From JBLHGN01 sp047616325 (GTDB taxonomy: Bacteria; Pseudomonadota; Gammaproteobacteria; Pseudomonadales; Cellvibrionaceae): a stretch of DNA of 5,396 nucleotides. The notes under the pieces were generated by a model. It had not been told where the DNA came from. It made no database searches and worked only from the letters and a program-made list of their open reading frames with translations. The stretch covers positions 1 to 5,396 of the forward strand of contig JBLHGN010000248.1 of the NCBI GenBank assembly GCA_047616325.1. The letters are read 5' to 3'. Shown one piece after another: positions 1 to 4,681 of this stretch (position 1 is its first letter; every line of letters starts with the position of its first letter). Position numbers and translations under genes: made by a program.

Positions 1-82
1 CTTGCTGGCTCTCGCCAGAGTATTTCCATGCTGAAATATGCTTTTTCCAAACCTGCTGTTTGTCTTCATTTTTCTTTGTCAT
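1..82 (-). CDS. IS66-family accessory protein, N-terminal fragment (cut by window edge)
   Basis: An ATG at 82 is preceded by a good ribosome binding site (GGAGG at about 89-93, seven bases upstream). It opens 27 codons reading MTKKNEDKQQVWKKHISAWK and then YSGESQQ before the window ends. The pattern basic start, W..HI.AW...G.SQ resembles the start of the small first ORF (tnpA-like accessory protein) of IS66-family elements, whose N-terminus commonly reads W..H...W..SG.SQ..YC. In that family the accessory proteins are needed for transposition together with the DDE transposase TnpC. No frameshift or stop is visible in the part shown. Only the N-terminus is available, so the product call is tentative. 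Confidence 0.55.
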   Translation of the reverse strand, partial: MTKKNEDKQQVWKKHISAWKYSGESQQ

Positions 83-161
83 TATTGCCTCCACTGGGTA
101 AAGGCTACATTGTGTTTAGCAATTAATGGAGCGTGAAGGACGGGGGTTTATTGGCGCTTAC
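1..161 (-). mobile_element. End of an IS66-family insertion sequence (partial, runs off the left edge)
   Basis: Read on the minus strand, this stretch starts at 161 with GTAAGCGCCAATAAACCCCC. The opening GTAAGCG matches the typical terminal inverted repeat of IS66-family elements. About 80 bases inside this end, an accessory-type gene starts (82 down to 1), which is the usual IS66 order: terminus, short leader, small ORF, then tnpB and tnpC. The rest of the element lies outside the window, so intactness cannot be judged. IS66 elements normally make an 8-bp target duplication. The eight bases next to the end are CCTTAAAG (162-169), and the matching copy would be beyond the left edge. The family assignment rests on the terminus plus a short protein segment. 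Confidence 0.6.
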
Positions 162-247
162 CCTTAAAGCAATGGTATCTGGGGTCTGGCGTCAGATGAA
201 ACTTATGGCACAGTAATCATGGCTTAAATATTCGCGGGATACCCACA
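162..247. other. Short unassigned spacer between two IS remnants
   Basis: The 86 bases between the IS66-type end and the IS256 transposase remnant have no convincing ORF on either strand. They contain GGATACCCACACTA at 237-250 (reaching three bases into the remnant), which matches 13 of 14 bases at 4094-4107. The stretch is probably leftover target or element DNA. Confidence 0.3.
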
Positions 248-436
248 CTACCATTTGTGTCCGCTTTGGTGAGCGGCGTAACCAGGATGCTGTTCCATCT
301 CTGCGTTCAGGGCGGCCTCAATGGTGATCTTGGTGAGTTGAGCGCTGAATGCGCTTAGATCTTCGGGTGTCTTGAGGCCCTTAGCCAGCTCGGCTGCGAG
401 CTCTTACATTTTGCCTTGATTTATTATTTTGCTCAT
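248..436 (-). pseudogene. IS256 (mutator) family transposase remnant, N-terminal end only
   Basis: From ATG at 436 (with GGAG at 445-448) the minus strand reads MSKIINQGKM, then a TAA stop. It continues in the same frame as ELAAELAKGLKTPEDLSAFS and on to LTKITIEAALNAEMEQHPGY and HKW, ending at TAG (250-248). The segment L.K..IE.ALNAEME.H.GY is the well-known start of the IS256/mutator transposase domain. The three catalytic acidic residues (DDE) and the rest of the roughly 400-residue protein are absent, so this cannot be an active transposase. The internal stop at codon 11 and the abrupt end after HKW mark it as a decayed fragment. The sequence directly beyond the end (GGATACCCACACTA on the plus strand, 237-250) recurs at the edge of another broken gene near 4100. 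Confidence 0.75.
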
Positions 437-588
437 TAGTATTCTCCAGCATGGAAGGGTAACAGTAATGAGCAGATACACAATTTAATTTACAGGCTCG
501 GTGGGTGGCGAAGGATGGCTCTATTCGCAGGCGTCAGGTCCTTGTTAGGTGTAATATTCACGCGGCTTTTTCGTTGTTCACTCGTGGC
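437..588. other. Non-coding stretch between IS256 remnant and buf operon end
   Basis: This stretch holds the ribosome binding site of the IS256 transposase remnant (GGAG at 445-448, minus strand) and presumably the outer end of that element. I could not recognise the inverted repeat. I looked for a rho-independent terminator after the anti-sigma stop codon (591-589, minus strand) and saw no GC-rich stem with a U tract. Operon transcription may therefore end by another mechanism or read on into the remnant. An apparent plus-strand ORF of 70 codons from 515 is antisense to the 3' end of the anti-sigma gene and has no family resemblance. Confidence 0.4.
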
Positions 589-1230
589 TTACTCTTTAAG
601 TTCTTCAGTACTCGCCATTAAAATACCTTTTTCAACCCAGAGGGTGACTTTTAATCCTTTAATAAAGGTGTTTATTGGCGTTTCATTCTTATCGATATTG
701 GGTATGCTTCCATGTGTTTCTTCATAATATGGAGCTTCATACAATGTGGATTTTTGGCCGTCGGCTGTCTGATAACGTAATTGTGCTGCAGTAATACCTT
801 GAATGGAGCAGTATCGCCCCCCTAACATATTGGTCAGCGGTTGTTTGAAAATGCTGGAGTGAGCCAATGAAAAATCTAGCGCGGTAAAATAGCGCCGCAG
901 TTCGTCGATACTCTTTGTGTTTATCTCAAGGGGTTTCATTTTTATATGGTTCATCGCAACTTCGTTTACTATTGCTTGACTCATATCACCGGATGAAAAT
1001 AATGTGACGTAATGCCCCATAAATCCAACCATTATTGTGGCGGCTAATCCCGCCCAAACCCTACTGGTGATGGTTTTGACTTTGGTATTTTGTGGTTGTT
1101 CTTTTTCTGACTCTGTATTTTTTTCAATCTCTTGACTGCGCAGGATATTTTCAAAATATTCGAGCTTCTCGTCGTTAAGTTTTTCTTGATTAAGGAAGTC
1201 TTGCGCGGCTAGTTTTAATGTCTTTTGCAT
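589..1230 (-). CDS. Membrane-anchored anti-sigma factor, partner of the ECF sigma factor upstream
   Basis: The protein is 213 aa. Residues 1-55 form a charged, Lys/Glu-rich cytoplasmic part with predicted helices (LNDEKLEYFENILRSQEIEK). Residues about 59-78 (VWAGLAATIMVGFMGHYVTL) are one membrane segment, and the remaining 135 residues would be periplasmic. The C-terminal part has the pattern LGGRYC...G..AAQLRY...G....LYEA, then GLKVTLWVEKGILMAS. This resembles the outer domain of membrane anti-sigma factors encoded next to ECF sigma factors. Unlike zinc-binding (ZAS) anti-sigma factors it has no HxxxCxxC motif. The only cysteine is Cys141, in the outer domain. I chose ATG 1230, with AGGGAG 8-13 nt upstream and one base after the sigma stop codon. 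An in-frame ATG at 1368 would overlap the sigma gene by more than 130 bases. The family call rests on position and topology as much as sequence. Confidence 0.8.
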   Translation of the reverse strand: MQKTLKLAAQDFLNQEKLNDEKLEYFENILRSQEIEKNTESEKEQPQNTKVKTITSRVWAGLAATIMVGFMGHYVTLFSSGDMSQAIVNEVAMNHIKMKPLEINTKSIDELRRYFTALDFSLAHSSIFKQPLTNMLGGRYCSIQGITAAQLRYQTADGQKSTLYEAPYYEETHGSIPNIDKNETPINTFIKGLKVTLWVEKGILMASTEELKE

Positions 1231-1231
1231 T

Positions 1232-1735
1232 TTATATGCTCCCTTGTTTTTTCTTTGAGAGGCTGTCGTCAGTAATGGTCTGTTCCGGAAAATTATCGTT
1301 AACTTTTTGTTTGAGTCTATGTAGTCTGGATAGCACCGTATTTCGTGATTGCTGGGTTTCCTCGGCAATTTCTGACGCGCTGAACCCCATTATGGCCCAG
1401 AGATATAACGTTTCTCGTTCGCCTGCGTTGAGGGAGTTGAATATTTGTTCAACGAGTTTGTTGTCGATGACAATACTCTCTAAAGAGGTTTCATCTAATA
1501 AACTTGTTGCATGATCCTCTATGGAATCGAATGAAACGACTTTTTTACGCCGACAGTCATCGATAAATTGGTTTCTAATCATCGTACGTAAATAGGCGCT
1601 TTCAGATTTAACTTGTATTGATCGCTTAATAAACTTTTCCAAGCTTGTTTGTAAGAGATCTTCCGCAGTTGTGTTGTTCTTCGTGAGTGAATAGCTGTAT
1701 TGATACAGTTTCTGAAGTGTTTCTCGATCAATCAT
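1232..1735 (-). CDS. ECF-type RNA polymerase sigma factor
   Basis: This 167-aa protein has the two-domain layout of sigma-70 family group 4 (ECF) factors. Region 2 spans about residues 5-66, with AEDLLQTSLEKF (24-35) in the core-binding helix. The promoter -10 recognition helix is YLRTMIRNQFIDDCRRKK (48-65). Region 4 spans about 92-147, starting LNAGERETLYLWAIMGFSAS. Its helix-turn-helix is EIAEETQQSRNTVLSRLHRL (122-141), which contacts the -35 element. It should direct RNA polymerase to a small set of promoters, most likely its own operon. The gene overlaps bufC by 8 bases and has no good Shine-Dalgarno sequence (TCCTTT precedes ATG). Translation is therefore probably coupled to bufC. The anti-sigma gene follows after one base, the usual pairing for a sigma factor held inactive at the membrane. 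The exact ECF group cannot be fixed by eye. Confidence 0.93.
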   Translation of the reverse strand: MIDRETLQKLYQYSYSLTKNNTTAEDLLQTSLEKFIKRSIQVKSESAYLRTMIRNQFIDDCRRKKVVSFDSIEDHATSLLDETSLESIVIDNKLVEQIFNSLNAGERETLYLWAIMGFSASEIAEETQQSRNTVLSRLHRLKQKVNDNFPEQTITDDSLSKKKQGSI

Positions 1736-2576
1736 AAAGGATTTTCTCGCGTACGTTGATTGCGTTCACCCAGCGGTTTTTAATAATGTGGATTAGTGTC
1801 GTGGGTTCAATTTCTGCGTGAAGTAGCTCGCCTAAGGTATATTTTTTTTGAATGAGGCGTAAGGTGTTTGAAAGTTCTACAGGTATTGTTTTTAGTGCAG
1901 GGGAAAACTTCTCTCGTTCAATAATAAAGAACAAACGATCTTTGCTGGTTTCGCAGCAGTCAAACGGTAATGCTGCCGCAAATTGATCCTTAAGTGTGTG
2001 CAGAGGGTAGTGGCTCTGCATTAGGATAGTATCAGGCCTAAGCGTGAAAGTTATTCTAGATTGTTCCTCCGCACCCATAGCAAGTACCTGCTGCCAATCG
2101 TGATCACTAATTGGTGAGCATTCATTAGCGTAGTAGCTTTGTTGAAGGTTCCATTCTAGCTGTGCTAAATCGCTTAAAAATGGGAAGTCTATATGGATCG
2201 GGTGCGTCACTAGAAATGTTGTCAGTTGCTCCCCGTAAGTATTTAAGTCTGATGATATCATCGGGTTTTTTTTGACGTACTGAAAAGCGAGTTGCGGAAA
2301 TATCCTGTCACCAAGTACGTGAAGTATAATCGGATAGGTGGTTTGCAGGCTATTGATTAGCGCGATTCGTGTGTTGTTCTGGTATGCGCCAAGTCGAGCG
2401 GGATCCGTTTCAACGGTTTGCAGTGTGTCGCTATGATTGTTCAGTGAGTCAGTCTGGGACGAGTTCATCTTGGGGGCAACGATATGGTCTAGTAGCGTAT
2501 TCTGCCACTCTTTGAGTTGCGCCGGTATTTCTGATTTATTTGTGTCGGCCACAGTTGAATCTAGTGTTGATGTCAT
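1728..2576 (-). CDS. bufC: DUF2063-domain protein BufC, partner of the MNIO enzyme
   Basis: The protein is 282 aa. The N-terminal half matches the DUF2063 (PF09836) pattern: W...LLDHI (24-32), then RLGAYQNNTRIALINSLQTT (61-80), YPIILHVLGDRIFPQLAFQY (81-100), and LNTYGEQLTTFL (111-122). The signature of the family is R...Y..N...AL...L...YP....L.GD..F..LA..Y....P....L..YG..L..FL. The C-terminal half (about 135-282) is less conserved and includes LAQLEW (137-142) and CC at 207-208. In bufferin and related MNIO systems this protein acts with the oxidase, probably helping to recognise or present the precursor peptide. The older label of DNA-binding domain is an annotation-database guess. Its ATG overlaps the bufB stop codon (ATGA), with a GAG just upstream, and its end overlaps the sigma gene. 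No frameshift or missing region is seen. Confidence 0.9.
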   Translation of the reverse strand: MTSTLDSTVADTNKSEIPAQLKEWQNTLLDHIVAPKMNSSQTDSLNNHSDTLQTVETDPARLGAYQNNTRIALINSLQTTYPIILHVLGDRIFPQLAFQYVKKNPMISSDLNTYGEQLTTFLVTHPIHIDFPFLSDLAQLEWNLQQSYYANECSPISDHDWQQVLAMGAEEQSRITFTLRPDTILMQSHYPLHTLKDQFAAALPFDCCETSKDRLFFIIEREKFSPALKTIPVELSNTLRLIQKKYTLGELLHAEIEPTTLIHIIKNRWVNAINVREKILYD

Positions 2577-3430
2577 GCCATCTCAACTTTTTTTACATCA
2601 TGTGTATAGACGTCTTCAATTTTTTCGCGCTCAGACATTAGTGTCTCAAAATCAGGTAGATCACTGTCCCATTCGATCATCGTAGGGATATGTCCGTGTT
2701 TGGCAATATACGTCGAAAATAAGTCCCACACGGGTTTTGCGACGGGGTGATTATGCGCGTCCAACAAAAAGCTACCTTTATCTTCAGCGCCAGCTAGGTG
2801 AATTTGTTTTACGCGTTCTGCAGGGATCTGATCGATAAAACTTGCCAGCGGTGTATCGAAATTAACGCTGTTGACATGCGCATTGTTTAAGTCGAGTAAA
2901 AGGAAACAGTCGGCAGCTTTTGCGATGTAGTGAATGAATTCACCCTCGCTCATTTCATTGTTGCTTGCGGATACGTAGCTTGATATGTTTTCAATCAGTA
3001 TTTGTTCGCCCAAAAAATCTTGTACTTGTACAATTCGTTTGGCGACATATTCTGCGGTTTCTGTTGTAAAGGGGAGGGGCAGTAAGTCGGGGACTCTAAT
3101 CGTTTGATTACCGGAAAAACTAAGATGCTCTGAATACCAGACGGCGCCGGTTTCTGCTTTAAGCGTTTTTATTTTTTTTAGGTATTCGTAATCAATGGGA
3201 TGGTCGCCACCAATTGAAAGGCCAACGCCATGGAAAACGAGCGGGAATCGTTCGGCGATCGCCGTTAGCGCGCGGCGATTGTAACCGCCATCGACTAACC
3301 AATTATCAACTAATACTTCAAACCATCGAATATTTTGAATGCGAGGGTCGTCTTTACTGGACAGTATTTGATTGATATGCGGTATACGCAGGCCTAAACC
3401 TGCGCCAGATAGAATCTCTGGAGGCGTCAT
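2573..3430 (-). CDS. bufB: MNIO (DUF692) multinuclear non-haem iron oxidase BufB
   Basis: This 285-aa protein has the full-length DUF692 (PF05114) pattern of a TIM-barrel iron enzyme. Visible motifs are GAGLGLRIPH (9-18), FHGVGLSIGG (66-75, His67), SEHLSF (100-105, His102), LIENISSY (145-152, Glu147/Asn148) and LLDLNNAHVN (178-187, Asp180, Asn183, His185). They are followed by IHLAGA (210-215, His211), DAHNHPV (224-230, Asp224, His226) and IEWDSD (252-257, Glu253). These His/Asp/Glu/Asn positions are those expected to bind the two or three iron ions in MNIO enzymes. By family knowledge the enzyme, with BufC, oxidatively converts cysteines of the neighbouring DUF2282 peptide into thiooxazole-type groups. 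It acts in the cytoplasm before export. The gene starts 6 bases after the bufA stop, with AGG about 5 bases before ATG. No expected ligand appears lost. The substrate assignment is inferred from gene order. Confidence 0.95.
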   Translation of the reverse strand: MTPPEILSGAGLGLRIPHINQILSSKDDPRIQNIRWFEVLVDNWLVDGGYNRRALTAIAERFPLVFHGVGLSIGGDHPIDYEYLKKIKTLKAETGAVWYSEHLSFSGNQTIRVPDLLPLPFTTETAEYVAKRIVQVQDFLGEQILIENISSYVSASNNEMSEGEFIHYIAKAADCFLLLDLNNAHVNSVNFDTPLASFIDQIPAERVKQIHLAGAEDKGSFLLDAHNHPVAKPVWDLFSTYIAKHGHIPTMIEWDSDLPDFETLMSEREKIEDVYTHDVKKVEMA

Positions 3431-3436
3431 TACCTG

Positions 3437-3739
3437 CTATGCCTTTTTAGCCGGCTTCACTTTCTTGACGACACCACCCGTAATTTTATCACAGCTGCCT
3501 TGTGGTACGTATACCCATTCAACGTCTAGGTTGTCGCCTGCTGCTTGCCCTGCACAAACATGGCTACCATCAAGCGCGCCGCAGTCGTTCTTGCCTGCTT
3601 TAGCAATACCCGCGCATTTCTCCCAGGCAGTAGGTTGGTCCGGAACCGCTTGCGCAGAAACTGATAAACCCGCTGCGACTAAACCAGCAAGTGTCGTAGA
3701 AAGGATGGCCTTTTTATTGATTGATACTTTTGAATCCAT
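3437..3739 (-). CDS. bufA: Bufferin-type (DUF2282) exported cysteine peptide, RiPP precursor
   Basis: The product is 100 aa. Residues 1-31 form a Sec signal: a basic start (MDSKVSINKK), a hydrophobic core around AILSTTLAGLVAAGLSVSA, and a probable cleavage site after AQA31. The mature part carries the DUF2282 (PF10048) hallmark WEKCAGIAKAGKNDCGALDG, then HVCAGQA and EWVYVPQGSCDKITGG. It has four cysteines, Cys42, Cys53, Cys62 and Cys83, and a Lys-rich tail (KKVKPAKKA). Members of this family next to DUF692/DUF2063 genes are bufferins. Their cysteines are modified by the MNIO enzyme, and the secreted product binds copper and protects the cell from it. The gene is first in the operon, with GGAG about 8 bases before ATG and an ECF-like promoter about 50 bases upstream. 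The N-terminal signal and cysteine pattern are direct observations. The metal and the modification are inferred from the family. Confidence 0.93.
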   Translation of the reverse strand: MDSKVSINKKAILSTTLAGLVAAGLSVSAQAVPDQPTAWEKCAGIAKAGKNDCGALDGSHVCAGQAAGDNLDVEWVYVPQGSCDKITGGVVKKVKPAKKA

Positions 3740-3747
3740 TTTAATAC

Positions 3748-3751
3748 TCCA
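3748..3751 (-). promoter_or_regulatory. Ribosome binding site of bufA
   Basis: On the minus strand GCTGGAGTATTAAA precedes the ATG at 3739. GGAG lies eight bases upstream, a strong Shine-Dalgarno match. It fixes the start at 3739 and suits the high translation expected for a buffering peptide made in larger amounts than its enzymes. Confidence 0.6.
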
Positions 3752-3787
3752 GCAATTGTTATGAGTTGTTGTGCTTGTGTATATTTA

Positions 3788-3815
3788 TAGACGATCTGCG
3801 AGCACATTTGATTGC
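3788..3815 (-). promoter_or_regulatory. Candidate ECF-sigma promoter of the buf operon
   Basis: On the minus strand GCAATC (3815-3810) and CGTCTA (3793-3788) are separated by 16 bases. Many ECF promoters combine an AAC/AAT-containing -35 with a CGTC-type -10 at this spacing. Transcription would start near 3781, giving a leader of about 40 bases before bufA. The sigma factor encoded as the fourth gene is the obvious candidate to read it, giving autoregulation. A competing reading is a housekeeping -10, TATAAA (3789-3784), overlapping the same place, but it has no good -35. The assignment is by eye and no second site was found in the window to support it. Confidence 0.4.
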
Positions 3816-3826
3816 ATAGAGATTGA

Positions 3827-3860
3827 AAACAGAAGAAATAAGACAGTTTAGGCCGTCTTA
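3827..3860 (-). terminator. Possible rho-independent terminator downstream of the DsbA-like fragment
   Basis: On the minus strand TAAGACGG (3860-3853) and CTGTCTTA (3846-3839) can pair into an eight-base stem (one G-U pair) with a six-base loop. A T-rich run, TTTCTTCTGTTTT, follows. The stem begins with the stop codon of the DsbA-like reading frame. It could end transcription from the right and insulate the buf promoter just below it. The stem is AT-rich and the T run is interrupted, so it would be a weak terminator at best. Confidence 0.35.
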
Positions 3861-4107
3861 GCTCGCCAGGTTGGCCAAGATAAATCGATCCAAGGCTACC
3901 CATGCAACACGATTGTCATAATTGTCCGCAATACATTCAATAGTCTGTCCTTTTTTTGCTGATGAGAGCCCGTTTCTTTTCAAAGGGAAGTGCTTGTACT
4001 CCCAGTTAATAATACCCTTAGAGTAGTCAACAACCTGTTTCATCACGCTATGCATTTTACGACAGTATTGGCATTCTATATCAATAATTAATTGGACACC
4101 CACACTA
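3858..4107 (-). pseudogene. Truncated DsbA/thioredoxin-like domain with CQYC motif
   Basis: The reading frame gives VQLIIDIECQYCRKMHSVMK, then QVVDYSKGIINWEYKHFPLK, and near the end IECIADN and ALDRFILANLAS. The pattern ..D.ECQYC.KMH...K......G.I.W.YKHFPL....A......EC.A is that of DsbA-family thioredoxin-like oxidoreductases (Thioredoxin_4 type), with CQYC as the redox CxxC. Such proteins exchange disulfides in the periplasm. This copy has no signal peptide and starts abruptly with the catalytic strand. The only in-frame starts are a TTG at 4115 and internal ATGs. It ends about 75 residues after the CxxC, short of the usual C-terminal half. I read it as a gene broken on its 5' side and probably also its 3' side. 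A short expressed cytosolic thioredoxin-like protein is possible but unlikely. Confidence 0.65.
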
Positions 4108-4185
4108 GCAACCAATAAATACAGCTGGCCAACTTCAACAATTTGGCCACTTTTCCATCAAGATATGTAGGTGCTATTGATTTGT

Positions 4186-4242
4186 CGGAATGACCGGGTC
4201 AGGTCTTGAATCGCGGAATGACCGGGGTCAGGTCTTGAGTCG
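4186..4242. repeat. Two tandem copies of a 28/29-bp repeat
   Basis: Copy 1 (4186-4213) and copy 2 (4214-4242) are directly adjacent. Both read CGGAATGACCGG, an extra G in copy 2, then GTCAGGTCTTGA, then A or G, then TCG. They differ by that one inserted G and one A/G change. Part of the unit (CAGGTCTTGAG, 4229-4239) occurs again in inverted orientation at 4351-4361 (CTCAAGACCTG). This resembles the short intergenic repeats that spread through bacterial genomes, for example those associated with REP-type tyrosine transposases. No such transposase lies in the window and I cannot assign a family. Confidence 0.8.
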
Positions 4243-4296
4243 TGAATGTCAAATTATTCGAAATAAAATAAAGGGGGCGTAATTATTTTCCCTTAG

Positions 4297-4344
4297 GGGG
4301 TTCTGTGACCATCCCCCGAAATATGACATAAAGCGCTACAGGCC
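4297..4344 (+). repeat. Left arm of the 48-bp perfect inverted repeat
   Basis: It starts GGGGTTCTGTGACCATCCCC and ends GCGCTACAGGCC. Its exact reverse complement lies at 4550-4597. Confidence 0.9.
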
Positions 4345-4370
4345 ATATTACTCAAGACCTGTAGCGGGAT
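4334..4370. repeat. Short hairpin at the inner edge of the left arm
   Basis: CGCTACAGG (4334-4342) pairs with CCTGTAGCG (4358-4366) across a 15-base loop. The second half continues GGATG, so 4358-4371 reads like the right arm with about 19 internal bases removed (CCTGTAGCG joined directly to GGATG). It is therefore a third, internally deleted partial copy of the arm sequence. Confidence 0.6.
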
Positions 4371-4436
4371 GTAATTTTTAATCTGTGCCAGAATTGTCCA
4401 TGTTAACTGCCTTATGAACCACTTGAAATCGCAAAA

Positions 4437-4562
4437 TTAAGCCACCAAGAGCATTTTAGTCAGCTCTCGCGTCAGTGAATGTGCTGTGATTGCTTCCACT
4501 AACTGTGCCGGACTGACCTGCTCTATCCACTGTAGCCAAAGTATCGCGGGGCCTGTAGCGCT
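4437..4562 (-). pseudogene. Possible protein remnant inside the inverted-repeat element
   Basis: An open frame without a good start reads ILWLQWIEQVSPAQLVEAIT, then AHSLTRELTKMLLVA, and stops at TAA (4439-4437). The amphipathic, protein-like composition suggests a real C-terminus of a lost coding sequence, perhaps a transposase, but I do not recognise the family. The frame is closed by TAA at 4565-4563, inside the right repeat arm. It may be chance coding potential. Confidence 0.3.
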
Positions 4563-4597
4563 TTATGTCATATTTCGGGGGATGGTCACAGAACCCC
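4550..4597 (-). repeat. Right arm of the 48-bp perfect inverted repeat
   Basis: It starts GGCCTGTAGCGC and ends GATGGTCACAGAACCCC on the plus strand. It is identical to the reverse complement of 4297-4344. Perfect identity over 48 bases points to recent duplication, gene conversion or functional constraint. Confidence 0.9.
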
Positions 4598-4681
4598 AAA
4601 AGGTTGAGAGCACCGCAAAGCGTGGGGCACTATTGCAAAAAAATTATGCCGCCATTGCGAAGTCCTCTTCGGCTTGCGGTA

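Larger units (their letters stand above)
4291..4603. mobile_element. 313-bp structure bounded by 54-bp inverted repeats (MITE-like, unassigned)
   Basis: The left arm (4291-4344) and right arm (4550-4603) are reverse complements at 52 of 54 positions. The inner 48 bases (4297-4344 against 4550-4597) are identical. The two mismatches are near the outer ends (CCTTAG against CCTTTT). The 205-bp centre contains a short minus-strand reading frame (4562-4437) but no gene able to move the element. This layout fits a non-autonomous element, or two fragments of one IS end placed head to head. No clear target duplication flanks it (TTATTTTC on the left, TTGAGAGC on the right). The arms begin with C/A-rich ends rather than a recognised IS terminus. 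Confidence 0.6.

Noticed and set aside
5..18. CTGGC-TCTC-GCCAG hairpin at the left edge
   Set aside because: It is a five-base stem inside the IS66 accessory coding sequence and most likely incidental.
540..560. Possible integron attC half-site (CTTGTTAGGT)
   Set aside because: No matching second half-site (inverse core) or palindromic body was found nearby, and there is no integrase.
515..727. Plus-strand ORF of 70 codons with hydrophobic stretches
   Set aside because: It lies largely antisense to the 3' end of the anti-sigma gene, has no ribosome site of note and no family pattern.
1231..1368. Longer anti-sigma start at 1368 (46 extra residues)
   Set aside because: The extension lies within the sigma gene in another frame. 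The ATG at 1230 has a good Shine-Dalgarno site and follows the sigma stop by one base.
1218..1514. Plus-strand ORF of 98 codons
   Set aside because: It is antisense to the sigma factor, whose domain pattern is unmistakable.
3372..3764. Plus-strand ORF of 130 codons
   Set aside because: It mirrors bufA and the start of bufB. Its Pro/Ser/Ala-rich translation is typical of an antisense shadow.
3679..3903. Minus-strand ORF of 74 codons across the buf promoter
   Set aside because: It overlaps the bufA start, the promoter and the end of the DsbA-like fragment in another frame. It shows no protein-family features.
4186..4366. CRISPR-like array from the repeated 28-bp units
   Set aside because: The two copies are directly adjacent with no spacer between them, and there is no cas gene.
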